In this document: positions 50,024 through 61,574 of the stretch, one piece after another
How the letters are laid out: the number at the start of each line of letters is the position of its first letter
How positions within the stretch are numbered: position 1 is the stretch's first letter
DNA from: Alphaproteobacteria bacterium
GTDB taxonomy: Bacteria; Pseudomonadota; Alphaproteobacteria; Micropepsales; Micropepsaceae
DNA length: 64,000 nt
Direction: 5' to 3'
Assembly: GCA_021325375.1 (NCBI GenBank)
Contig: JAJPHG010000035.1
Location: 106,342-170,341 of the forward strand
Made by a program: the position numbers and the translations under genes
The notes under the pieces: generated by a model
Databases searched by the model: none
Told to the model about the DNA's origin: nothing
The model's input: the letters and a program-made list of their open reading frames with translations, nothing else

Positions 50024-51364
50024 ATGACAAGACCAAATCCTGAGGAAATCCTGTCGCGCGTGCTCGAAGGCGCCAAGGCGGCCGGCGCCGACGCGGCGGA
50101 CGCGCTGTTCGTGGAGAGCATCGCCGCCAGCGTCGCCTACCGGCTCGGCAAGCTCGAGGAAGTGGAGCGCGCGGAATCGACCGATCTGGGGCTTCGCGTC
50201 TTCGTCGGCCGGCGCGTGGCGTTCGTCTCCTCCACCGATTTCGCCGATGACGCGCTCGACGCGCTGCCCGGCCGCGCGGTGGCGATGGCCAGGCTTGCGC
50301 CCGAGGACAAATATGCCGGCCTCGCCCCCAAGGACCGTCTCGCGCGCGACATCCCCGATCTCGATCTCGCGGACGGCCGGGAACCCGCGGCCGAAACGCT
50401 GATCGAGCGCGCGCGCGCCGCCGAGGCCGCGGCGCTGGAGGTCAAGGGCGTGACGAACTCGGAAGGCGGCGGCGCGAATTTCCACCGCACGGGCGTGGCG
50501 CTCGCTACCAGCGAAGGCTTCTTCGGCCGCTATGCCGGCACCAGCCACGGCATCGGCGTCGCGGTGCTCGCGGGCGAAGGCACGGGCATGCAGATGGACC
50601 ACGACAGCGCCAGCGCGCGTCACGCGTCCGATCTGGAGAAGCCGCAGACCGTGGGCCGACGCGCCGGCGAGCGCGCCGTCGCCAAGCTCGATCCGAGGAA
50701 GATCAAGTCGCAGCGGCTCTCGGTCGTCTACGATCCGCGCACGGCGAACGGGCTGCTCGGCCATTTTGCGGGCGCGATCTCAGGCAGTTCCATCGCTCGC
50801 GGCGTCAGCTTCCTCAAAGAGTCGATGGGCAAGGATATCTTCGCCAAGGGCATCAGCGTGATCGACGATCCGCATCGCCTGCGCGGCCATCGCTCCAAGC
50901 CGTTCGACGGCGAAGGCGTCGCCAATGCGCGGCGCGCGCTGATCGAGGACGGACGGCTCACGAGCTGGCTGCTCGATTGCGCGAGCGCCAGGCAGCTCGG
51001 CCTCGCCACCACCGGGCACGCCGCGCGCGGCACGGGCGGCCCGCCCTCGCCTTCCACGACCAATCTCTACATGGAGCCGGGCAACCTTTCGCCCGAGGCG
51101 ATGATCGCCGACATCCGTGAGGGCCTCTACGTTACCGAGCTGATGGGCATGGGCGTCAACATGGTCACCGGCGACTACAGCCGCGGCGCCTCGGGCTTCT
51201 GGATCGAGAACGGCAGAATCGCCTATCCCGTCGCCGAGGTCACCATCGCTGGCAATCTGAAGGACATGTTCGCGAACCTGACCCCCGCGAGCGATCTCGA
51301 ATTCCGCCACGGCACCAACGCGCCGACCCTGCGCGTCGAGGGCATGACCGTTGCCGGCGCCTGA
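50024..51364 (+). CDS. pmbA: PmbA/TldE-family metalloprotease subunit
   Basis: GAKAAGADAADALFVESIAASVAYRLGKLEEVERAESTDLGLRVFVG...GHFAGAISGSSIARGVSFLKE...GNLSPEAMIADIREGLYVTELMGMGVNMVTGDYSRGASGFWIENG. Confidence 0.94.
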   Translation: MTRPNPEEILSRVLEGAKAAGADAADALFVESIAASVAYRLGKLEEVERAESTDLGLRVFVGRRVAFVSSTDFADDALDALPGRAVAMARLAPEDKYAGLAPKDRLARDIPDLDLADGREPAAETLIERARAAEAAALEVKGVTNSEGGGANFHRTGVALATSEGFFGRYAGTSHGIGVAVLAGEGTGMQMDHDSASARHASDLEKPQTVGRRAGERAVAKLDPRKIKSQRLSVVYDPRTANGLLGHFAGAISGSSIARGVSFLKESMGKDIFAKGISVIDDPHRLRGHRSKPFDGEGVANARRALIEDGRLTSWLLDCASARQLGLATTGHAARGTGGPPSPSTTNLYMEPGNLSPEAMIADIREGLYVTELMGMGVNMVTGDYSRGASGFWIENGRIAYPVAEVTIAGNLKDMFANLTPASDLEFRHGTNAPTLRVEGMTVAGA

Positions 51365-52163
51365 CGCCAAGGCCGATCTTGACCTGTTGAGCGTCGCCGT
51401 GCGCGAGGCGGGCGGCATCGCGCGCGGCTTCTTCGGCGGCAGCTACAAACGCTGGAGCAAGGCGCAAGGAAGCCCAGTGACCGAGGCCGACCTCGCCGTC
51501 GATGCGTTCCTGAAAGAGCGCCTCTGCGCCCAGCGCTCCGGCTATGGCTGGCTGTCGGAAGAGAGCGAGGACGATGCCGCGCGCCTCGATCACCGCACGG
51601 TCTTCATCGTCGATCCCATCGACGGCACGGTCGCGTTCCTGAAGGGCAAGCCGCATTTCACCATCTGCGCGGCGGTCGTCGAGGATGGACGCCCGGTCGC
51701 GGGCGTCGTCTACAATCCCATCAGCGAGGAATTCTTCGCCGCGCGCATCGGCCACGGAGCGACCTGCAACGGCGCGCCGATCCATGCGAGCACCCGCGGC
51801 GAGCTCGAAGGCTGCCGCATGCTGGGCGACAAGCAGATGCTCGCGCACCAGGCCTGGGAGACGCCACCGAACCGTCCCTGGCCGGCAATGGAGATCGAGA
51901 CGCGCAGCTCCATCGCCTATCGCCTGGCGCTGGTCGCAAACGGCAGCTTCGATTGCATGCTGGCGCTTTCGGCCAAGCGCGACTGGGACCTCGCGGCGGC
52001 GGATATCGTGCTGAGCGAGGCCGGCGGGCGTGCCACCGCGCATGACGGCTCGGCGTTCGTCTACAATCGCTCTTCGGCGCTGCAGATCTCTGTCGTCGGC
52101 GCGGGCGCCGACCTCTACCCAAAGCTTCTCGAACGCGTGTCACACATGGATTTGCGACGATAG
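51351..52163 (+). CDS. Inositol monophosphatase family / 3'(2'),5'-bisphosphate nucleotidase-like
   Basis: SPVTEADLAVDAFLKERL...WLSEESEDD...FIVDPIDGTVAFLKGKPHFTICAAVVEDGRPVAGVVYNP...DWDLAAADIVLSEAGG. Confidence 0.92.
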   Translation: MPAPDAKADLDLLSVAVREAGGIARGFFGGSYKRWSKAQGSPVTEADLAVDAFLKERLCAQRSGYGWLSEESEDDAARLDHRTVFIVDPIDGTVAFLKGKPHFTICAAVVEDGRPVAGVVYNPISEEFFAARIGHGATCNGAPIHASTRGELEGCRMLGDKQMLAHQAWETPPNRPWPAMEIETRSSIAYRLALVANGSFDCMLALSAKRDWDLAAADIVLSEAGGRATAHDGSAFVYNRSSALQISVVGAGADLYPKLLERVSHMDLRR

Positions 52164-52171
52164 GACGGACG

Positions 52172-52405
52172 ATGGCCGATCATTCCCCCCAACAGCTTCT
52201 CCACCTGGTCTTCGGCGGCGAGCTGACCAGTACCGGCGGTACCGAATTCAAGGACCTGACGAAACTCGACATCGTGGGCATGTACCCGGACTACGCCTCG
52301 GCGCTGAAGGCCTGGCGCGGCAAGGCGCAATCGACGGTCGACAACGCCCAGATGCGCTATTTCGTCGTCCATATTCACCGTCTGATGGAGCCGGACGAGG
52401 ACTAG
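52172..52405 (+). CDS. DUF4170 domain protein
   Basis: 77 aa HLVFGGELTSTGGTEFKDLTKLDIVGMYPDYASALKAWRGKAQSTVDNAQMRYFVVHIHRLMEP. Confidence 0.85.
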   Translation: MADHSPQQLLHLVFGGELTSTGGTEFKDLTKLDIVGMYPDYASALKAWRGKAQSTVDNAQMRYFVVHIHRLMEPDED

Positions 52406-52429
52406 CCACCTCGCGACATCCCCCTCCCC

Positions 52430-54229
<1,800 letters not shown>

Positions 54230-55513
54230 ATGATGGCGCGGGGGCCGCTCGGATATCGCACCTATCGCGCCTTCACCATCGCGCTCGCGCCCATGGCGCC
54301 GCTGCTGCTGCGTAGGCGCGCCCGCCGCGACAAGGAAGACGTCGCGCGCGCGAACGAGCGGCTGGGCCGCGACCTGCCGCCGCGTCCCGCAGGCCAGCTC
54401 ATCTGGGTGCACGGCGCCAGCGTCGGCGAATGCGTGGCGGCGCTTCCCCTGATCGACGCGCTGCTCCAGGACCCGGCTCGCCAAGTGCTCGTCACAAGCG
54501 GCACGGTGACCTCCGCCAAGATGATGAGCGAGCGGCTGCCCAAGCGCGCGCTGCACCAGTTCGTGCCGATCGACCTGCCCGCGGCGACGGCGCGTTTCCT
54601 GGACCATTGGCGGCCCGACGCCGGGCTGTTCGTGGATTCCGACATCTGGCCGAACCTCGTCTTCGGTGCGAAAGCGCGCGGCATCAAGCTCGCCCTCGTC
54701 AATGCGCGGATGTCGGAGCGTTCCTTCGCGAGCTGGCGCTGGGCGCGCAAGACCGCGGCGGCGCTGCTCTCCGCCTTCGACCTCTGCCTGGCGCAGGACG
54801 ACGAGATCGCGCGCCGCTTCCGTGCCCTGGGCGCGCGCGACGTGCGCGCGATCGGAAGCCTGAAGGCCGATGCCCCGCCGCTGCCCGCCGATCCGCAAAA
54901 GCTCGAGACGCTTCGCGCGGCGGTCGCGGGCCGCCCGATCCTGCTCGCCGCCCAGACCCATCCCGGCGAGGACGAGACCATCCTGCCCGCGAGCGACGTT
55001 CTGCGCCGCACTATCCCGGACCTCCTCACCATCCTGGTCCCGCGTCATGTCGAGCGCGGGCCCGAGATCGCGATGCTGTGCGCGACGCGCGCGGCCAAGC
55101 GGCGCGCGCTGGACGAGCTGCCCGATGCGGACACGCTCGTCTACGTCGCCGACACGATGGGCGAGCTCGGGCTGTTCTATCGCCTGGCGAGCTTCGCTTT
55201 CGTGGGCGGCAGCCTGATCCGCCACGGCGGACAGAACCCGCTCGAGCCCGCGCGCCTGGACTGCGCCGTGCTAGCGGGTCAGCACACGTTCAACTTCACC
55301 AGCGCTTATGAGGCGATCTTCCGCGCGCAGGGAACGGGCCTCGTCCATTCCAGCGGCGAGATCGTCGAGATCGCGCGCCGTCTTCTCGAGGACAACGCCG
55401 AGGCGCAACGCCTGAGCCAGGCCGCAGCTGAGGCCGCCGGCACGCTCGGCGGCGCGGTCGGCAGGACCGTCACGGCCGTCGAACAGCTGCTCGCTTCCGA
55501 TGCGCGCGCCTGA
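54230..55513 (+). CDS. waaA: 3-deoxy-D-manno-octulosonic acid transferase
   Basis: LIWVHGASVGECVAALPLIDALL...LVTSGTVTSAKMM...HQFVPIDLPAATARFLDHWRPD...GGHNPLEP-like GGQNPLEPAR. Confidence 0.94.
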   Translation: MMARGPLGYRTYRAFTIALAPMAPLLLRRRARRDKEDVARANERLGRDLPPRPAGQLIWVHGASVGECVAALPLIDALLQDPARQVLVTSGTVTSAKMMSERLPKRALHQFVPIDLPAATARFLDHWRPDAGLFVDSDIWPNLVFGAKARGIKLALVNARMSERSFASWRWARKTAAALLSAFDLCLAQDDEIARRFRALGARDVRAIGSLKADAPPLPADPQKLETLRAAVAGRPILLAAQTHPGEDETILPASDVLRRTIPDLLTILVPRHVERGPEIAMLCATRAAKRRALDELPDADTLVYVADTMGELGLFYRLASFAFVGGSLIRHGGQNPLEPARLDCAVLAGQHTFNFTSAYEAIFRAQGTGLVHSSGEIVEIARRLLEDNAEAQRLSQAAAEAAGTLGGAVGRTVTAVEQLLASDARA

Positions 55514-56471
55514 GTTCTGGGACCGCGACGACTGGCGCGCGCGGCTGCTGGCGCCGCTGAGCTGGGCCTATGGCACCAGCGTGGCGTGGAAGGAAGCGCA
55601 TGCCGTCCCCTATCATTCCGCGGCCGCCGTCGTGTGCGTCGGCAACATCAGCGTCGGCGGCACCGGCAAGACGCCCATCGCCATCGAGATCGCGCACCGC
55701 CTCCGGGCGCGCGGACGCCGCCCCGTCTTCCTGTCGCGCGGCTATGGCGGCAGGCTGCGCGGCCCCGTCGAAGTGCACGAAGCGAACTCCGCCGCCGATG
55801 TCGGCGACGAGCCGCTTCTGCTGCGCCACACCGCCCCCGTCGTCGTCGCGCGTGACCGGGCGGAAGGCGCGCGCTTCGCCGAGCAGCTCGGCGACACCAT
55901 CGTGATGGATGACGGGCATCAGAACTTCGCGCTCAGGAAGGACCTCGCGCTCGTCGTCGTGGACGGCGAGACCGGCTTCGGCAACGGCCGCGTCGTGCCG
56001 GCGGGGCCGTTGCGCGAGCCGGTCAGCCAAGGCCTCCACCGCGCCGACGCTGTGATCGTGACCGGCGACGGCGACGTGCCGCTGGCGGGCTTCGAGGGCG
56101 CCGTCCTGCGCTCACATCTCATCCAGCAAGGCGACAGCGTCGCCGGGCGCCGCGTCGTGGCGTTCGCCGGCATCGGGCGTCCCGACAAGTTCTTCCACGC
56201 GCTGGAGCATCAGGGCGCCGAGATCGCGGCCTCGATGCGTTATGCCGATCACCACACCTATACCCAGGCCGAGATCGCCCGCCTCAAATCCAAGGCGCGC
56301 GCGCTGGATGCGCTGCTGGTTACAACGGAGAAAGATTTCGTCCGGCTGACGCAGGCCGAGCGTGACGGAATCCTGCCTTTGCCCGTGCGCGCCGCCTTCG
56401 ACGCGCCGCAGGCGCTGGACGCCTTGCTTGACAGACTGCCCCGCGAACCTATAGCGCGCGCACCAGCATGA
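55500..56471 (+). CDS. lpxK: Tetraacyldisaccharide 4'-kinase
   Basis: PEFWDRDDWRARLLAPLSWAYG...VVCVGNISVGGTGKTPIAIEIAHRLRARGRRPVFLSRGYGGRLRGP...VMDDGHQNFALRKDLALVVVD. Confidence 0.95.
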   Translation: MRAPEFWDRDDWRARLLAPLSWAYGTSVAWKEAHAVPYHSAAAVVCVGNISVGGTGKTPIAIEIAHRLRARGRRPVFLSRGYGGRLRGPVEVHEANSAADVGDEPLLLRHTAPVVVARDRAEGARFAEQLGDTIVMDDGHQNFALRKDLALVVVDGETGFGNGRVVPAGPLREPVSQGLHRADAVIVTGDGDVPLAGFEGAVLRSHLIQQGDSVAGRRVVAFAGIGRPDKFFHALEHQGAEIAASMRYADHHTYTQAEIARLKSKARALDALLVTTEKDFVRLTQAERDGILPLPVRAAFDAPQALDALLDRLPREPIARAPA

Positions 56472-57415
56472 CGGACAGCGAAGCGCCGAAGCCCCTGCCG
56501 CTCACGGACATCCTGCGCTACGGCGCTGAGGCGGCGCCGTTCCATCTGTTCATGGGCATCTTCCGGCTGCTTGGGATCGATGCCGCGTCGGCGTTCGGCG
56601 GCTTCATCGGCCGCCACGTCTTCTATCGCCTGACGCCCGTGATCGACCGCGCGCGCGACAATCTCAAAGCCGCTTTTCCCGACATGGGACATGACGAGCG
56701 CGAGGCGATCATCCGCGAGATGTGCGACAATCTCGGCCGCACGGTCGCGGAATATCCCCACCTCGACAAGCTCAAGCTCACCGGCCCCGATCCCAGGCTC
56801 CAGATCACCGGCACCGAGCATGCGCAGGCCGCGATCGCGGCGGGCAAGGGGCTGATGTTCATCTCCGGCCACTTCGCCAATTGGGAGGCGATGCCGGTGA
56901 CGGCGACGGCGCTCGGCTATGAAGGCGGGCTCGTCTACCGGCCGCCGAACAATCCTTACGTCGACCGCTACATCTCGCGCATGCGCGCCGCCGCCGGTCC
57001 CAAGGTCCAGATCAGCAAGGGCGCGCAGGGCACGCGCAAGATCTTCACGCTGCTGCGGCGCGGGCTTGCGATCCTCATGCTCGTCGACCAGAAGACGGAG
57101 CAAGGCGTGGCGGCGCCGTTCTTCGGCCGCGACGCGATGACGACGCCGGCGCCCGCGGCGCTCGCGCTCAAGCTCGGCTCGGCGCTGCTGCCGACCTCGA
57201 ACGAGCGGCTCCAGGGCGCGCGCTTCCGCCTGCGCATCCGCGCGCCGATCGAATTCACGCCGAGCGGCGATCACGACGCCGACATCGCGGCGCTCACCGC
57301 CAGGATCAACGCCGCGATCGAGGAATGCGTGCGCGAGCGCCCCTCGCAATGGCTCTGGATCCACCGCCGCTGGACCACGCCGCGCGACGCGACCAAGAAT
57401 TTGAAGAAGGGATAG
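56468..57415 (+). CDS. Lipid A biosynthesis acyltransferase (LpxL/HtrB-like)
   Basis: FISGHFANWEAMPVTATALGYEGGLVYRPPNNPYVDRYI...RRGLAILMLVDQKTEQGVAAPFFGRDAMT...QWLWIHRRW. Confidence 0.93.
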   Translation: MTDSEAPKPLPLTDILRYGAEAAPFHLFMGIFRLLGIDAASAFGGFIGRHVFYRLTPVIDRARDNLKAAFPDMGHDEREAIIREMCDNLGRTVAEYPHLDKLKLTGPDPRLQITGTEHAQAAIAAGKGLMFISGHFANWEAMPVTATALGYEGGLVYRPPNNPYVDRYISRMRAAAGPKVQISKGAQGTRKIFTLLRRGLAILMLVDQKTEQGVAAPFFGRDAMTTPAPAALALKLGSALLPTSNERLQGARFRLRIRAPIEFTPSGDHDADIAALTARINAAIEECVRERPSQWLWIHRRWTTPRDATKNLKKG

Positions 57416-57437
57416 GACGACTCGCGCTCACTCAAGG

Positions 57438-57541
57438 TGTCATCCCGGCCGAGCGTAGCGAGGGCCGGGACCCATTGAGCAGCTTGCACCCTGGGTCCCG
57501 GCACGGCGCGATGCTGACGCATCGCTTGGCCGGGATGACAG
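57438..57541. repeat. Intergenic palindromic repeat, family C (TGTCATCCCGGCC...GGGACCCA)
   Basis: tgtcatcccggccgagcgtagcgagggccgggaccca ... tgggtcccggcacggcgcgatgctgacgcatcgcttggccgggatgaca; between convergent genes. Confidence 0.82.
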
Positions 57542-57559
57542 GTGGAGCACGCTGGACCG

Positions 57560-57952
57560 CTATTTCTTCTTCGCCACGTTCCTCGCCACTGCCGCCTTGA
57601 CCAGCGCCTTGAACGCGCTCGCGTCGGGCTTCTCGCCTTCGCGGATGTCGATCGCGCGGCGCATGTTGCCTTCCAGGCTGGAATTGAAGAGGCGCTTCGG
57701 GTCGGCCAGGCTCGCCCCATTGGCGAAGGTGAGCTTCACGACGGCCTTGTAGCTCTCGCCGGTGCAGATGATCCCGTCATGCTCCCACACCGGGACCCCG
57801 CGCCATTTCCACGTCTCGACGACCTTGGGATCGGCCTCTCTGATGAGCGCCCGCATGCGGGCGAGCGTCTCGCCGCGCCAGTCGCCGAGCTCGGCGATCC
57901 TCGCATCGATCAGCTTGGAGGGATCGCCTGCCGCGCTCTTCGTCTGTTTCAC
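57560..57952 (-). CDS. DUF1801 domain protein
   Basis: KLIDARIAELGDWRGETLARMRALIREADPKVVETWKWRGVPVWEHDGIICTGESYKAVVKLTFANGASL. Confidence 0.88.
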   Translation of the reverse strand: MKQTKSAAGDPSKLIDARIAELGDWRGETLARMRALIREADPKVVETWKWRGVPVWEHDGIICTGESYKAVVKLTFANGASLADPKRLFNSSLEGNMRRAIDIREGEKPDASAFKALVKAAVARNVAKKK

Positions 57953-57955
57953 TTG

Positions 57956-58807
57956 CTACCCCTTCTCGGGCATCGGCGTCGCGGTCGAGCGCGACGGATC
58001 CAGCCGCATCTGGAAACAGTTCATCGCCCAATGCAGATGCGGCCCCGTCGCGCGGCCCTTCATGCCGACAAGCCCGATGACGTCGCCGCGCTTGACCGTA
58101 TCGCCCACCTTCACCTTGAGCGCGTCCTGATGGATGTAGGTCGTCGATACGCCATGGCCGTGGTCGAGCAGGGTCGTACCGCCGGTGAGATAGAAATCCG
58201 GCTCCGCCAGCGACACGATGCCGTCGGCGGGCGCATGGATCGGCGTGCCCTTGGGGGCAGCGATATCGACGCCGAAATGCGGCGCCATCGCCTTGCCGTT
58301 GTCGATGCGCTGGCTGCCGAACGTGCCGCTCATGATCCCCTTGGCGGGCCAGTCGAAGGGAGCAGCGAACGCGGTCGCATCGGTATCGCGCTTGCGCGCC
58401 TGGCCCACCAGCGCGTTCTCGCGCGCGATGCGCTCCAGCACCTCCTTCGGCGGCGAGACGTATTTCTCCGGCAGGCCGTTGACGTGCTGGACGTCGTATT
58501 TGCGCACGACCGGCACGACCGTCCGCTTGGTATCGGTTCCATCATCACCGTGCACGACGACCTCGACGGATTTCGTTCCATCCCAAGGCAGGCCGAATGC
58601 GAACAGGCCCGCGAACGAAATCCGCACCGGTATGTTGTCGACCTTCACCAGCGATGACCGCGAGCCGGCGTTGCCTACGACCAGGCTTCCCTGTTCCAGC
58701 GGCCCTCTGAGCTCGAAAGACGCCTCGTCCGGATCGGCGGCCCAAAGCCGGCTCGGAAGCGCGGTAAGCGCCGCCGCCGCTCCCAAGAACGCGCGCCGCG
58801 GGATCAT
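57956..58807 (-). CDS. M23-family metallopeptidase (LytM-like), possible Tat signal
   Basis: N-terminus MIPRRAFLGAAAALTAL; HFGVDIAAPKGTPIHAPADGIVSLAEPDFYLTGGTTLLDHGHGVSTTYIHQDALKVKVGDTVKRGDVIGLVGMKGRATGPHLHWAM. Confidence 0.93.
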   Translation of the reverse strand: MIPRRAFLGAAAALTALPSRLWAADPDEASFELRGPLEQGSLVVGNAGSRSSLVKVDNIPVRISFAGLFAFGLPWDGTKSVEVVVHGDDGTDTKRTVVPVVRKYDVQHVNGLPEKYVSPPKEVLERIARENALVGQARKRDTDATAFAAPFDWPAKGIMSGTFGSQRIDNGKAMAPHFGVDIAAPKGTPIHAPADGIVSLAEPDFYLTGGTTLLDHGHGVSTTYIHQDALKVKVGDTVKRGDVIGLVGMKGRATGPHLHWAMNCFQMRLDPSRSTATPMPEKG

Positions 58808-59031
58808 TTGGGCGTCTGGCCCCGGTCCTGGAAGCGCTTGAGCGCCAGCGCGGGGGTCGCATAAGCCTCCTGGAGGTCGACGTTCCAGTAGCGCAGCGCC
58901 TCGAGCGGGATATGCATGCCGCTCATCGCGCAGACGACATAGGAGCCCGGCCTGACGACGCGGTACTCGCCGTCGAGATATTCGAGCACGGCCTGCCCCT
59001 GCGGGCGGAGGTCACGGTCCATCTTGTTCAT
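58804..59031 (-). CDS. DUF2093 domain protein
   Basis: 75 aa AVLEYLDGEYRVVRPGSYVVCAMSGMHIPLEALRYWNVDLQEAYATPALALKRF. Confidence 0.85.
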   Translation of the reverse strand: MNKMDRDLRPQGQAVLEYLDGEYRVVRPGSYVVCAMSGMHIPLEALRYWNVDLQEAYATPALALKRFQDRGQTPK

Positions 59032-59090
59032 GGGCGCAGTGTAGAGAATTCGTGTAGTGTTGGGTAGCGTTCCGCGGGGGAGTTAACGCG

Positions 59091-59870
59091 ATGAAATGGA
59101 CGGCATTGGTTCCAGCCTTGGCGGCCATGCCCATCCTCGCGACGCCGGCCACGGCGCAACTGGGCACGTCCAACAGTACGGCCGCCACGCTGCATTCCGC
59201 CGACGACACGGCCGGGTGCACAAACCGCCAGCATGCGCTCGAAGAACGCGTGAAGAGCTGCGAAACGACCATCAAGGAAGGGCATTTCAGTTTCGTTCTC
59301 CAGCTCGCCTCACTGCAGCGCATCGCGGGCCAGTACGACGCGTCGCTCGCCTCGATCGCCAGGTACACCGATCGGCTTGCGGACATCCCGACCACCTACG
59401 CCTCGACCAACTCGAAGGACTGGATAGTCGCGCTGCAAGTCCGCAGCGAGACCTACGCCCAGATGGGCAGGTTCGAAGACGCCCGCCGCGACGGCGAGGA
59501 GATCGCCGGCATCAGCGTCGACGGGGCAGGCGCCGACAACAGCCAATGCTGGCTCCGCGCCGTCGCGGGCAAGGAATTGGAGCAGGCGCTCGACTTCTGC
59601 AACAAGGCGGTCGCGCGCAAGCCCGAGATCGGCGCCTATCTCGACTCTCGCGGCCTCGTCTACTTCAAGATGGGCCGCTTCCAAGACGCGCTGAACGACT
59701 ACAACGCGGCGATCGACAAGAACAGCGACGCCAACGCGTCGCGCTATGCGCGCGGCGTCGTGAAGCTCAGGCTGGGCGACAAGGATGGCGGGCAGAAGGA
59801 CATCGACGACGCCAAGGAGCGCGACGTCATCGTCGCCCAGGAGATGGCGGGACGTGGGGTGGCGCCGTAG
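59091..59870 (+). CDS. Secreted tetratricopeptide repeat protein
   Basis: Signal peptide; repeats incl. LRAVAGKELEQALDFCNKAVARKPEIGAYLDSRGLVYFKMGRFQDALNDYNAAIDKNSDANASRYARGVVKLRLGD. Confidence 0.85.
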   Translation: MKWTALVPALAAMPILATPATAQLGTSNSTAATLHSADDTAGCTNRQHALEERVKSCETTIKEGHFSFVLQLASLQRIAGQYDASLASIARYTDRLADIPTTYASTNSKDWIVALQVRSETYAQMGRFEDARRDGEEIAGISVDGAGADNSQCWLRAVAGKELEQALDFCNKAVARKPEIGAYLDSRGLVYFKMGRFQDALNDYNAAIDKNSDANASRYARGVVKLRLGDKDGGQKDIDDAKERDVIVAQEMAGRGVAP

Positions 59871-59907
59871 GGCTCGAACTCAATCGCGATCAGTATTTTC
59901 CATAACT

Positions 59908-59947
59908 TGTCATGGCCCGCGAATGCAGGCCACCCAGGTGACGTCTT
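59908..59947. repeat. Solo arm of palindromic repeat family A
   Basis: tgtcatggcccgcgaatgcaggccacccaggtgacgtcttc; matches the left arm at 62863 nearly exactly, without an opposing arm. Confidence 0.75.
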
Positions 59948-59978
59948 CTACACTGAGTTTTTCAATGAAGTACGGACC

Positions 59979-61376
59979 CTAGAACAGATCCCCCTGTCCC
60001 TTCGAGGGCTTGTCGCGCGGTTTCGGCTTGGGCGCATGACCGGCCGCGACCGCGCCAACCTCACCGTCGACGAAGGTCAGCGACAACGCCTCGCCGCTGG
60101 TGACGTGTTCGGCGCGGCGCTTGATCGTGCCGTCGGTGCCGCGCACCAGCGCGAAGCCGCGCTCCAGGGCGCCGCGGTAGCTCACCCCTTCGAGCACGCG
60201 GGCGAGCGCGTCGAGATGACGGCGTGACTCGCCCAGGCGCGCGGCCTGCGCGCGCTGCAGGCGACGGCCCAGCATGTCCGTGCGTTCGCCGCAGACGCCG
60301 ATATGGGTGCGGATAGGCTTGGGACGCAGCAGCGTTGCCGCTTCGGCGAAAGCCCGGCGATGTTTCTGCAGGTTGCCCAGCAGGGCCTTGGGCAGGCGCT
60401 CAGCAGCATTATCGAAGCGCTGGCGCGGCTGCGCAAAGAGCTGGTCGGCGCGCGGCAGGACGCGGGCGAGCTGGGCGAGATGACGCTTGCGATCCTCCAT
60501 GCCTTTGTTGAAGCAGCGAAGCGTACGGCGCTGGAGCTCCATCGTCTGCGAGAGGAGCTCGCTGCGCACCGGCACCGCCATCTCGGCGGCGGCGGTGGGC
60601 GTCGGCGCGCGGCGGTCGGAGGCGAAATCGATCAGCGTCGTGTCGGTCTCGTGTCCGACGGCGGAGATCAGCGGGATCGTGCTCGCGGCCGCGGCGCGCA
60701 CTACGGCCTCCTCGTTGAACGCCATCAGGTCCTCGATCGAGCCGCCGCCGCGTGCGACGATGAGGACGTCGGGCCGGTCCCGGGTGAAGGCGTTGAAGCC
60801 CGCGATCGCCGCCGCGATCTCGGACGCGGCCTTCTCGCCCTGCACCGCCACCGGCCACAGGAGCACCCGGCGCGGGAAGCGGTCGTTCAGCCGGTGCATG
60901 ATGTCGCGCAGGACGGCGCCGGTCGGCGAGGTGATGACGCCGACGATCTCGGGCAGGAAGGGCAGCGCCTTCTTGCGCGCGGCGTCGAACAGCCCCTCGG
61001 CGGCGAGCTTCTTCTTGCGCTCCTCCAGCATCGCCATCAGCGCGCCGCGTCCGGCGAGCTCGAGCTGCTCGACGATGATCTGGTAGCGCGACGAGCCGGG
61101 ATAGGTCGTGATCTTCCCCGTGGCGACGACCTCGAGCCCGGCCTCGGGCCGGACGCGCATCAGCCGCACGGTCGGCTTCCAGATGATCGCGTTCAGAACC
61201 GCCTTGTCGTCCTTGAGGTCGAAATAGACGTGGCCGGAGGTCGCGAATTTCAGCCCCGAGATCTCGCCGCGCACGCGCACGAAGGGGAAGCGGTCCTCGA
61301 CCGTGCGTTTCAGGGCGCCGGCGATCTCGCTGACGCTGTATTCGGGAAGGTTGGGTTTGGGCGCGGCTTCGGACAT
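59979..61376 (-). CDS. xseA: Exodeoxyribonuclease VII large subunit
   Basis: YSVSEIAGALKRTVEDRFPFVRVRGEISGLKFATSGHVYFDLKDDKAVLNAIIW...VITSPTGAVLRDIMHRLNDRFPRRVLLWPVAVQGEKA...IVARGGGSIEDLMAFNEEAVVRA. Confidence 0.96.
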   Translation of the reverse strand: MSEAAPKPNLPEYSVSEIAGALKRTVEDRFPFVRVRGEISGLKFATSGHVYFDLKDDKAVLNAIIWKPTVRLMRVRPEAGLEVVATGKITTYPGSSRYQIIVEQLELAGRGALMAMLEERKKKLAAEGLFDAARKKALPFLPEIVGVITSPTGAVLRDIMHRLNDRFPRRVLLWPVAVQGEKAASEIAAAIAGFNAFTRDRPDVLIVARGGGSIEDLMAFNEEAVVRAAAASTIPLISAVGHETDTTLIDFASDRRAPTPTAAAEMAVPVRSELLSQTMELQRRTLRCFNKGMEDRKRHLAQLARVLPRADQLFAQPRQRFDNAAERLPKALLGNLQKHRRAFAEAATLLRPKPIRTHIGVCGERTDMLGRRLQRAQAARLGESRRHLDALARVLEGVSYRGALERGFALVRGTDGTIKRRAEHVTSGEALSLTFVDGEVGAVAAGHAPKPKPRDKPSKGQGDLF

Positions 61377-61410
61377 GACTCACAGATGATATAGGAAGCA
61401 AAAAGGAATT

Positions 61411-61574
61411 CCCTCTCCCCCTTTTGAGGGAGAGGGTTAGGGTGAGGGGGTGATGTCGGAACTCAGACCTGGAAATCGGAATATGGTGCGACTACAGAGC
61501 GATTCCGGCTTCTGTTGTCTTGATTTCGGCAGCCCCCTCACCCCGGCCCTCTCCCCCTGCGAGGGAGAGGGAGA
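61411..61574. repeat. Palindromic repeat family D-like (CCCTCTCCCCC..GAGGGAGAGGG) in divergent xseA/purD intergenic region
   Basis: ccctctcccccttttgagggagagggttagggtgaggggg ... ccccctcaccccggccctctccccctgcgagggagagggaga. Confidence 0.82.

Noticed and set aside
57438-57541. Possible insertion sequence remnant
   Set aside because: No transposase coding sequence; short hairpin-forming element only.
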